NCBI GenBank assembly: GCA_033763895.1
Contig: JANRJQ010000002.1
Span: 1-53,816 of the forward strand
Reading direction: 5' to 3'
Length of the DNA: 53,816 nucleotides
Origin: Chloroherpetonaceae bacterium
GTDB taxonomy: Bacteria; Bacteroidota; Chlorobiia; Chlorobiales; Thermochlorobacteraceae
The notes beneath the pieces are model-generated. The model had not been told where the DNA came from, made no database searches, and saw only the letters and a list, made by a program, of their open reading frames with translations. The position numbers and the translations under genes are program-made. Shown piece by piece: positions 8,880 to 15,843 of the stretch (the stretch's first letter is position 1; each line of letters opens with the position of its first letter).

Positions 8880-10149
8880 TCAGATGTGTGGTATCATCAC
8901 TGCCTATAAATAAGCGACCTCGGCGGTCGGTGAGCAATCCAACAGGCCTTCCCCAACGCTCGGGCCGCGAGCCATCATATTTCGGTACAAAGCCTGTTAG
9001 GAAATCGGAGACGGAATTGGCTTCCAAATCAAAATCATTATCGAAATCGAGATATACGACCTTGTATCCTGTTGCAGGGTTACGATTCCACGAACCGCGA
9101 TACGCCACAAATGCCCCGCGCTTAAACTCCTTTGGAAATGTTTCGTTTGCAAACTCAATAGCCATCAAAGCGGAATGGGCTTGAACAAGTGCAGCCGGTT
9201 GCTTCATTGAGCGCACACGTGCGGAGTCTTCTTTGGTGATGGGCAAAAGACGCTCGTAATCTCGGCTGCCTTTATAAAAATCAAAATAAACCCCGTGGGC
9301 ATACGCAATCGGGTAGCCATAAAAACCGCCATCGCGAATGATATCAATCCACTCCGGTGGAATATCGTTGCCTTGATTATCGCTTCCGTTATTGGTTGCC
9401 CAAAGTGCATTGGTTCTTGGGTGAACCGTGAGCCCCACAGCGTTGCGAATTCCACTCGCATAAATTCTTCGGTTCTTCCCTTCAATTGAGTATTCTTCAA
9501 TGATGGCGCGGTAGTCTTCGCGGCATACATTGCAAAGCGAGCCGATGGAGAGATACACTTTTCCATTTTTTTCATCAAAGGCAAGAGTGCGGGTATCGTG
9601 ACCGCCGCCGGGTTGAGTGGCACCGGAGGCAATGTTATTGATGAAAACGGAGCGGGTTTCAAAGCGGCCATCGCGGTCGTCATCATTTAATTTCCACACA
9701 CGGCGCTCTTCGGTAACATAAAGAGCATCTTGATAAAAGGCCACATCGTGGGGCGAGTCAAAACCTTCTGCGGCAATAAATGCTTCATCCGCTACGCCAT
9801 CTCGGTTGCGGTCGGGCAGGGCAATAATTTCGCCGCTGTTTTTATTCGCAACATAAATGGTGCTATCCGGCGACCACGCCATAAAGCGGGGTTTATCAAG
9901 TTTCGGGCGGCCATTTCCACCGATATAAAATACTTTGGCGCGCCAACCCTGAGGAAGGTTTACTATTTTGGGTTCAATCAATCCTTTATACTGTTCGGGG
10001 ATTTCGAGTGCAACCGAGCGAAGTTTTAAATCTTTAATTGGGGTTAACCTTACGCCGGATGGTTGAGCCAGAACGAAAGAAGCAGAAAAGAGAAGACAAC
10101 AAATAAGAGTCAGGTGAGTCAATGAGAAAACATTTTGCTGTTGAGTCAT
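8854..10149 (-). CDS. secreted PQQ-dependent sugar dehydrogenase (sorbosone/glucose dehydrogenase fold)
   Basis: 431-residue exported beta-propeller. The ATG at 10149 gives a signal peptide ending FVLAQ; a TTG four codons earlier is less likely. Repeated strands such as GWRAKVFYIGG, FMAWSPDSTIYVAN, SPHDVAFYQDALYV and GGGHDTRTLAF match the soluble glucose/sorbosone dehydrogenase propeller (GSDH-like). In that family a His, Arg and Lys/Asn set holds PQQ at the top of the propeller. A CNVC pair (Cys206, Cys209) is common in this branch. The enzyme probably oxidises aldoses or sorbosone in the periplasm. No PQQ biosynthesis gene is present in the window, so the cofactor would come from elsewhere. 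Confidence 0.83.
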   Translation of the reverse strand: MTQQQNVFSLTHLTLICCLLFSASFVLAQPSGVRLTPIKDLKLRSVALEIPEQYKGLIEPKIVNLPQGWRAKVFYIGGNGRPKLDKPRFMAWSPDSTIYVANKNSGEIIALPDRNRDGVADEAFIAAEGFDSPHDVAFYQDALYVTEERRVWKLNDDDRDGRFETRSVFINNIASGATQPGGGHDTRTLAFDEKNGKVYLSIGSLCNVCREDYRAIIEEYSIEGKNRRIYASGIRNAVGLTVHPRTNALWATNNGSDNQGNDIPPEWIDIIRDGGFYGYPIAYAHGVYFDFYKGSRDYERLLPITKEDSARVRSMKQPAALVQAHSALMAIEFANETFPKEFKRGAFVAYRGSWNRNPATGYKVVYLDFDNDFDLEANSVSDFLTGFVPKYDGSRPERWGRPVGLLTDRRGRLFIGSDDTTHLIICVYPSQ

Positions 10150-10301
10150 AATCCAAAACAAAAATGTGTGAAATGAAAGTGGTTAAAATTTTTCACGAGC
10201 AGAGTCAAGCAAAAAGAGTTTCATTTGTTGTGAAGTAACTCCTTTTGAGAAAATTAAACTTTAAGCAGCAGGGATTGGCACATGTCAACACAATGATCGA
10301 A

Positions 10302-10706
10302 TTAATCTGTCATAAAAATTGATATTTCAATCGAAAGCCTCTCGTAAACAAAATTGAACTCGTCGATCGTTGCATAGATTAATTTCCCGCAATCCATTAA
10401 CCGCGCAATCACTTCATTATTTTTCTTTGGCACATAGCCAACTTTTTCACCGCGTTCTGTTTCAACACGAATTGCAAATTCGTCATAAAGATTTTCTTGT
10501 TCGCGAATTAATTTTAGTCGGTCATTTTTACGAAGAGTTTTTGATAGTGTCTCAGGGTCAGGATTTTCTAAATGAAAAGTTCCGGCTATATAGGTTTCAA
10601 GAAGAAGAATTTCTTTTGTGAATGGGAGGGGAAGAGGGCTTTTTCCATCTGTAACCTCATTTAAATATTTCCCTAAATGGATGTTGAAAGGCGAGAGATT
10701 TGGCAT
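10302..10706 (-). CDS. HIRAN-domain protein
   Basis: 134-residue protein, most of which (about 35-130) resembles a stand-alone HIRAN domain. Visible motifs are LLETYIAGTFHL, the central LIREQENLYDEFAIRV and GEKVGYVPKKNNEVIARL near the end. HIRAN domains bind 3' single-stranded DNA ends in eukaryotic HLTF and occur in bacteria alone or fused to helicases and nucleases. The gene starts 11 bp after the J-domain-like gene and is almost certainly co-transcribed with it. No catalytic residues are expected. A role in recognising damaged or stalled DNA is inference from the domain. Confidence 0.7.
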   Translation of the reverse strand: MPNLSPFNIHLGKYLNEVTDGKSPLPLPFTKEILLLETYIAGTFHLENPDPETLSKTLRKNDRLKLIREQENLYDEFAIRVETERGEKVGYVPKKNNEVIARLMDCGKLIYATIDEFNFVYERLSIEISIFMTD

Positions 10707-10717
10707 TGCAAAGAGAA

Positions 10718-11512
10718 TTAAGTCAATAAATTTATGTTAGCTTTAAGCTGTTCTATTTGCATCTGAAGATTTTTTTTTAATCCTTCAATTTCATTTCTTT
10801 TATTTTCAATCTGAGCCGGATCGGATAAAATTGATTTATAACGAAACGGTACATCAAGCGAAAGGTTTGAAATTTTAGAGCTAATTTTGTTGATTTTTAC
10901 CTCCCACGTTTCTCTTTCCTGCATCAATGTCTCTAAATGGCTTTCCTCTTTTTCAAAGTTTATCGGAATTGATGTTGTCACATAGTCCCAAAGCGTTTTC
11001 AGGGCATCTATATCACGATTTTCGTAGGCATAAAGGGCTGAATACCAAAGCCCTTTATGTACTTCAGTCTGATTTGGGTTTAAATCGGGATGCAAAGTTT
11101 TTGCCAAAGCGTGATAAAGACTTGTTAATTGTTTGCTAACTTCAGAACTCATTTGAGAATTCAAATGTTTTTTTGAGGATTCAACGGATTCTGCCCAAAC
11201 TCTTAAAGATACCTTCCATTCTTCAAATTCAGTTTCAAGAATTTTATCAATCTGTTTTTCATTGGGATATTCATTCCTATTCAATGCAGCTTGAATCAAT
11301 TCTTTTTTTCGTTGAAGTCGTTTTAAATCGCAATGAAGAAAAAAAACTTCCAATTCAAATTGGCCTATCTCCTTTTGATAGAGTGCTTCCAAATTTGGCT
11401 TTTGAACTTGAATCATATTATCGAAGGTTAAAAAAAGCTCTGCATAGGTTTCCTTAAGCTTATTGATGCACTTCTTCAAATCATTTGTTAGTGTGTGGGT
11501 CTGCGGTATCAT
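10718..11512 (-). CDS. coiled-coil protein with J-domain-like segment
   Basis: 264-residue cytoplasmic protein without signal peptide or membrane helix. Residues about 45-120 and 195-260 are rich in Glu/Lys/Leu heptads and are probably coiled coils. Between them, about 125-175, lies LYHALAKTLHPDLNPNQTE, followed by an amphipathic helix. This reproduces helix II, the invariant HPD (141-143) and helix III of DnaJ J-domains, which stimulate the ATPase of Hsp70/DnaK. It is a divergent J-domain, so an assay or structure prediction would be needed to confirm DnaK partnership. It is the first gene of a two-gene unit with the HIRAN protein. Confidence 0.6.
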   Translation of the reverse strand: MIPQTHTLTNDLKKCINKLKETYAELFLTFDNMIQVQKPNLEALYQKEIGQFELEVFFLHCDLKRLQRKKELIQAALNRNEYPNEKQIDKILETEFEEWKVSLRVWAESVESSKKHLNSQMSSEVSKQLTSLYHALAKTLHPDLNPNQTEVHKGLWYSALYAYENRDIDALKTLWDYVTTSIPINFEKEESHLETLMQERETWEVKINKISSKISNLSLDVPFRYKSILSDPAQIENKRNEIEGLKKNLQMQIEQLKANINLLT

Positions 11513-11619
11513 AATATCTTAATCTAGATTATGAAGTGATGAAGATTTTTGAAAGTATTGAAATCTATTACCAAAGCTATTAAAGAATGTACTGCTCTTC
11601 AAAAAGCATTTTGGCGTTG

Positions 11620-11651
11620 TTGGGAACTTTCACGTTCTAAAATTATTTTTG
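11620..11651 (+). promoter_or_regulatory. Bacteroidota-type promoter for the intergenic RNA candidate
   Basis: TTG (11620-11622) and TATTTTTG (11644-11651, TAnnTTTG) are separated by 21 bp. They point rightward into a structured, gene-free segment. The predicted transcription start is about 11658-11660. Confidence 0.45.
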
Positions 11652-11658
11652 CAATGTT

Positions 11659-11831
11659 TCAGTATAGATTTTTTTATTGAGTCGAGACGATAGTCGTATC
11701 TGCCCCTCGGCGGAAGTTGGATAGCCAACAGCGGGTGCAAATCCCGCCGACTTAACATAAATTTTGAATCTGAAAAGCGGCTCGACTGCTGAGTAGGATT
11801 CACCCGGGACGGTGAAAGCCGCCCCTTTTTT
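11659..11831 (+). ncRNA. structured intergenic RNA candidate with tRNA-like acceptor/T-arm
   Basis: About 170 nt between a promoter-like sequence and a T-run (11826-11831). TGAGTCG (11678-11684) pairs over 7 bp with CGACTTA (11748-11754). The latter directly abuts a 5-bp hairpin with a 7-nt loop (GCGGG-TGCAAAT-CCCGC, 11731-11747), which is the exact acceptor-stem/T-arm geometry of tRNA; ACA follows. Inside lie GTTGG-ATAG-CCAAC (11716-11729) and a second GC-rich hairpin (about 11699-11714). Downstream a three-way junction closed by GCGGCT/AGCCGC (11777-11782 with 11817-11822) contains TTCACC-CGGGAC-GGTGAA (11799-11816) and ends in U-run, like a terminator. The middle does not match a normal tRNA D-arm or anticodon arm, and the T-loop has G where tRNA has U55. 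It may be a trans-acting small RNA, a decayed tRNA or a lineage-specific RNA. Confidence 0.45.
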
Positions 11832-11833
11832 AT

Positions 11834-12253
11834 TCAACGATCCGCAAGGAAGGCTTTACCCAAAATCATTATGTTTTTTTCCTTCAAGCGCAATTCTTCA
11901 ACTTTAATCCTCACGGCTTCCAACACTGCTTGTAAATTCAACTTAATGTCGCTATTAGTGAATCTCAAAAAAGAAATTTCATATTGCGAAATCACGTCTT
12001 CGCGTGCTTTGTCCCTTGCCTGTGCCTCGTCGGTAAAATGAACGCCTCCATCTAATTCAATCGCCAAGCGAACTTCGGGTGCGTAAAAATCAATTACAAA
12101 GCGCTCGACGCTATACTGCCGTCGAAACTTACAGTTTGCCAGCCGTCGGTCGCGTACACAATTCCAAAATATCGCCTCTGCTTCGGTTTGGTTCTGCCGT
12201 AACTTCCGTCGCAAGTCTTTCACTTCCGTCCGATTAAAGACGCGCTTGGTCAT
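11834..12253 (-). CDS. DUF559 endonuclease-like protein
   Basis: 139-residue PDDEXK-superfamily protein of the DUF559 (Vsr-like) type. Visible signs are LRQNQTEAEAIFWNCVRDRRL (quoted in part: TEAEAIFWNCVRDRRL) at the N-terminus, then Asp55 in FVIDFYAPE and Glu66-x-Asp68 in LAIELDGGVHF, the likely metal-binding site, and RFTNSDI near the C-terminus. The true start is the ATG at 12253; an upstream in-frame extension merely translates a palindromic repeat. Such proteins are predicted DNA nucleases, frequently solitary and mobile. It sits downstream of the methylase gene in the same orientation, separated by the cruciform repeat, and was probably not an original part of that operon. Confidence 0.8.
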   Translation of the reverse strand: MTKRVFNRTEVKDLRRKLRQNQTEAEAIFWNCVRDRRLANCKFRRQYSVERFVIDFYAPEVRLAIELDGGVHFTDEAQARDKAREDVISQYEISFLRFTNSDIKLNLQAVLEAVRIKVEELRLKEKNIMILGKAFLADR

Positions 12254-12326
12254 ATACTCTGCTTGGTTGATTAAACTTTCTACTGCATTGCATAAAATAA
12301 CGGTTGTGGTCGTGTGCAAGTGTGCT

Positions 12327-12412
12327 GACCTCACCCTGTTTCGGCTTGTGCCGAAACGACCCTCTCCTTGCAAGGAGAGGGACGTTGCCGCTTGCGGCAT
12401 CAGGGTGAGGTC
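12327..12412. repeat. 86-bp nested palindromic (cruciform) element
   Basis: Outer arms GACCTCACCCTG (12327-12338) and CAGGGTGAGGTC (12401-12412) are perfect 12-bp inverted repeats. They enclose three perfect hairpins: TTTCGGC/GCCGAAA (12339-12356), a 22-bp uninterrupted palindrome (12360-12381) and TGCCGC/GCGGCA (12386-12399). It is GC-rich compared with its surroundings. It supplies the last codons and the TGA stop of the methylase gene. It looks like a non-autonomous mobile or REP-like repeat; only one copy was seen in the window. Confidence 0.8.
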
Positions 12413-15400
12413 ACCACCACCGCAATCTCTTCCGCCGTTAAGCCATAAAGCGCATAAACCTTTTCATCAATCTCCCGCTCAAACCCCGCCGTCTCTTCGC
12501 CCACAGACTTCGCAGCAATTACCGTTTTTACCAATTCAACAATCTGTTTCTCTGTCTCGACTGAATCGGGTTTGGCGATGCCAAAAGCGTTTAGGTAATC
12601 GGGCGTAAAAGCAAAATAGCCGCCGCGAAAAATTGTACCTGTATTTTTTAAAAAATACCAAAGCAGTTCTGAGTTCAGTAAGCCTATCAAGTAATGATAG
12701 TCAAGTATAATTCCGCTCTTTTTAATCAAGCCAAAGCATTTTGTATTACCGTAAAAAATGCCTTCCAAATCAGAACTAAACTGACTTTTCAGCCCTAAAT
12801 ATGGACATATCAACTTTGGCTTATCAAACAAAGTCAAGTTTTTTGGATAGATATAACGAAACCAAAATTCGTCGTGCATCAATTTTCCATTTTCTCTTTC
12901 TCGCAAAACTTGTTCATTCTTTTTTAGATACGCATAGCCTTTTGGGAAAAGCGTTTTGATTTCTTGCTCCGTGTAAAGAGCGGCTTTACCATTGTTGAGT
13001 TTGTAAGGGAAAATTACATAGTTATTTGTTTTTAAGGTTTCGTAGCGATGCACTTGGTCGCCTTTAAGCAAGGGCTTTACAAGACCGCACTCGATTTCTA
13101 CTTCTTGGTCAAGTTCTTTGGAATAGCCTTTAATGATGTAGCCGCTGTTCGTGCAATTCAAGAGGAAATACACCGAGTCTTTAGATGTTGCAATCCCTTG
13201 AAAGATTTTCTCAAAAATGTCTTTAACCTTTAAAGGTTGCTGCTGAATTTTCTTGAGAATATTATGGGTTTGGTTATCTGAAAGAATCCACCCTTCGAGG
13301 GAAAGCGAATCAGGGTTAAATGTATTAAATCGTGAATCATCGAGTTCATTTAGAAAATGGTGAAGGTCTTCATTAGTCAATAAATCTCGGTTTAATTGAA
13401 AATAATTAAGGTGATTTGAATTGGGTATAAACCATTGCAGACCCGTATAAGTGGAAGCATTAAATACTTGATAGGCTTCAAAGGAAATTATTTTCTGTGC
13501 TGCTTTATAATTTTTCACGACTTCTCGAAGTCCTTTTCCAAATGCGGAATTTGTCCATTTTACAGGCATGATATAATTCAATATCCCTCTATGTGTGAGC
13601 AATTCGAGCCCTCTTTCCACAAAGAGTACATATAAATCAAAAGAGCCTGTCGCTGAATTAAAAATACTTGCAAGTAAATTGGCATAAGCACTATTAACCT
13701 TTCGTATTCCTTGAATTCGTAAGTAAGGCGGGTTCCCGATAATAACATCAAAGCCTTTTGAAATGCCAAACATCCAGTTTTTGTCAAAAAAGGGACTTGG
13801 TATTGAGTCATTGAATGGGTCCCACACGTCAAGTCTCGCTGCAATAGAAGCAAAAAGCGGCGGGCCTTCTTTCAAGTCTGTAAGCGTACTTTGTTTGGTG
13901 TTTTCGAATTTGGCTTTAATGAGTGCTTTCTTTTCAGGGTCGTGAGCATGATCGTAATAGGTATTTCTCAGCGTTTGCAGTTCGGTGAGGTGCTTTTTAT
14001 AGGCTTCAAAAAAGATATTAATCTCAGACGTTTTTTCAAGTTCCTCGAGTCCTAATCCTATTAAGGTATCGGCACAAATGAATTTAAAATCAAGGTTGGG
14101 CAGGGGCTTCAAGTTGAAATTGTGTTTTGTGTCTATGGGTTTATACTCTTCATCCAAAACCAATGAGAGCCACGCGCGAAGCCGTGCGATTTCGGTGGCC
14201 ATCGGCATAATATCCACGCCATAGATGTTGTGGCTTAAAATATCCTTTTTGAGTTCATAACGGGTTTTGAGTGTGCCCAGTGCTTCGTTTAACTCCACCA
14301 ATTGATGCAAGGCTCCCATCGGGAATGCACCCGAGCCGCACGCGGGATCCAATATTTTCACGTCTTCTATCCAACGAAGCAGCTTTTGACGGTCCTCTTT
14401 GCTTTCAATGGCTTTCTCGGGATTTTGAGAAAAGAGTTTGGTGAGGCTTTCATCAATCAATTTTTTTTCTGACTTGGAAAGTTCTGCTTTTTTGAGTGGG
14501 ATTGAAAGCTGTTGATGCGGTTTTTCTCCAAAAAGATTTGGAGTGGGTTCGGGGTTATTGAGTGCTTCGGTTTTGGCCGAAAGAATCTCCTCTTCCCACC
14601 GCGAGGCGAGAAATGTTTTGAGGCTTTCGCGCACCATATAATCCACAATTTCGCGGGGCGTATAAAACGCGCCAAAGGCTTTGCGGTCGTTGGCTAATTG
14701 TTCGGTTTCCTGATTTTGGCTGGCCAAAAGGTTTTCGAAAATGCGGCCAAGCATTTCGGGGTCAACGGCCACTTGTTGGTAGGTGCTGCTGCTTTCATCA
14801 ACCGTGAAGTCGTAGCTTTCGAGGGTGGAAACAAATTCTAAAAGCCACACATCAATGGAAAGCGAAGGAATTGCACGGTCTTCGGCGCTGAAATCAAAAA
14901 GGCCGCCATTGAGATACGGAACTTTAGAAAAATGTTCGGCTGCAAAGGGGTGGATTTCTGTATGCGCACGATCTTCAACTTTGGTATTGAGCGTTTTGAA
15001 AAAGAGCGCCGATAAAATGGTATTGAAAAAATCAGGATTTGCGTCAATGGCTTTGGTGCCAATTGATGCAGTCGGGATGATGCCCTTTTCCTTGAGAAAC
15101 CAACAAAAGATATAGCGGCCAATGAGGCGAATGGCAAATTGTTTTTGGAGCCTGTCTTCGATGGCAGGATACTGATAGCGAATAAGACCAAGCAGTTTAT
15201 CGAAACTTTCTTTTATGGCTTTGTAAAACTCCTTATTGACCTCTTTAATATCAAGCGACTCCCAAAGCACAGTTGCAATATCAGGTTTAGGAAGCCGTTC
15301 AATCCCTTGCCATTTATGGAGAATTTTTTCGTGTTGGGTAACCGTAAGCCGATTAGCAAATGTAATAATGCGCTTTTGATTGCCTTTATTAAGGACGATA

Positions 15401-15831
15401 AAAAGCTTTTGATAGTCGGGCGTAGTAACAAAATGGATAAAATAGGGACGAGTTGAAGGAAGCGCGGCGGGGCTTCCTTCACCACCTGCATTCATGAGAG
15501 ATTCAAAGGCTTGGTAACTTGTTAGGCCCGGGTCGTTATCGACCAGTTGAACGAGCGTGTCTTTGCGTATTTTTTTTAGAACAGCAAATCGCACGAGAAT
15601 TTTAGTATGGTATGCAGAAAGACGGAATAATTGTGCCTGATTGGTGATTGGCGCGCCTGCAAGCCACTCGCGGAGTTTTTGAGTTTGAGGTGTAATGAGT
15701 GGCGGTTTCTGAAATGGTTCTGCGGGAATGCCCATCCACTCTAAAAGGGCAGAAGAAAAGGCAAGAATATGGTCGCGTTTTCCTTCGGAAAATTTGGAAA
15801 GAAGTTCATTTAAGCGAGGTAATGACATCAT
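12400..15831 (-). CDS. Eco57I-type adenine DNA methyltransferase with TaqI-like specificity region
   Basis: 1143-residue N6-adenine methylase of the large Eco57I/type IIG kind. An N-terminal helical region (about 1-330) has RYIFCWFLKEKGII near 250 and precedes the SAM-binding motif I DPACGSGAF (495-503) and the catalytic NPPY motif (700-703). The C-terminal half carries a TaqI-type target-recognition region ending FRGGYFAFTPDYLNAFGIA. No N-terminal PD-(D/E)xK nuclease motif is obvious, so cleavage may be provided by the preceding PLD-helicase gene (12-bp gap, same strand). It would methylate the host recognition site and define target specificity. The last four residues and the stop lie in the cruciform repeat, so the original C-terminus may have been altered by its insertion. 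Confidence 0.85.
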   Translation of the reverse strand: MMSLPRLNELLSKFSEGKRDHILAFSSALLEWMGIPAEPFQKPPLITPQTQKLREWLAGAPITNQAQLFRLSAYHTKILVRFAVLKKIRKDTLVQLVDNDPGLTSYQAFESLMNAGGEGSPAALPSTRPYFIHFVTTPDYQKLFIVLNKGNQKRIITFANRLTVTQHEKILHKWQGIERLPKPDIATVLWESLDIKEVNKEFYKAIKESFDKLLGLIRYQYPAIEDRLQKQFAIRLIGRYIFCWFLKEKGIIPTASIGTKAIDANPDFFNTILSALFFKTLNTKVEDRAHTEIHPFAAEHFSKVPYLNGGLFDFSAEDRAIPSLSIDVWLLEFVSTLESYDFTVDESSSTYQQVAVDPEMLGRIFENLLASQNQETEQLANDRKAFGAFYTPREIVDYMVRESLKTFLASRWEEEILSAKTEALNNPEPTPNLFGEKPHQQLSIPLKKAELSKSEKKLIDESLTKLFSQNPEKAIESKEDRQKLLRWIEDVKILDPACGSGAFPMGALHQLVELNEALGTLKTRYELKKDILSHNIYGVDIMPMATEIARLRAWLSLVLDEEYKPIDTKHNFNLKPLPNLDFKFICADTLIGLGLEELEKTSEINIFFEAYKKHLTELQTLRNTYYDHAHDPEKKALIKAKFENTKQSTLTDLKEGPPLFASIAARLDVWDPFNDSIPSPFFDKNWMFGISKGFDVIIGNPPYLRIQGIRKVNSAYANLLASIFNSATGSFDLYVLFVERGLELLTHRGILNYIMPVKWTNSAFGKGLREVVKNYKAAQKIISFEAYQVFNASTYTGLQWFIPNSNHLNYFQLNRDLLTNEDLHHFLNELDDSRFNTFNPDSLSLEGWILSDNQTHNILKKIQQQPLKVKDIFEKIFQGIATSKDSVYFLLNCTNSGYIIKGYSKELDQEVEIECGLVKPLLKGDQVHRYETLKTNNYVIFPYKLNNGKAALYTEQEIKTLFPKGYAYLKKNEQVLRERENGKLMHDEFWFRYIYPKNLTLFDKPKLICPYLGLKSQFSSDLEGIFYGNTKCFGLIKKSGIILDYHYLIGLLNSELLWYFLKNTGTIFRGGYFAFTPDYLNAFGIAKPDSVETEKQIVELVKTVIAAKSVGEETAGFEREIDEKVYALYGLTAEEIAVVVTSP

Positions 15832-15843
15832 AAAAATTTGGAA

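Noticed and set aside
11678-11757. Canonical tRNA gene
   Set aside because: Acceptor and T-arm fit, but no D-arm consensus, no proper 7-nt anticodon loop, and the T-loop lacks U55. Kept only as a tRNA-like RNA candidate.
11643-11837. Minus-strand open frame of 64 codons downstream of DUF559
   Set aside because: It runs antisense through the structured RNA hairpins. Its composition reflects those stems and no protein family is recognisable.
12254-12400. 49-codon N-terminal extension of the DUF559 frame
   Set aside because: It is encoded mostly by the palindromic repeat. The family's conserved N-terminus begins at the ATG at 12253.
12246-12608. Plus-strand frame of 120 codons
   Set aside because: It is a translation of the cruciform repeat and the antisense of the DUF559 and methylase genes.
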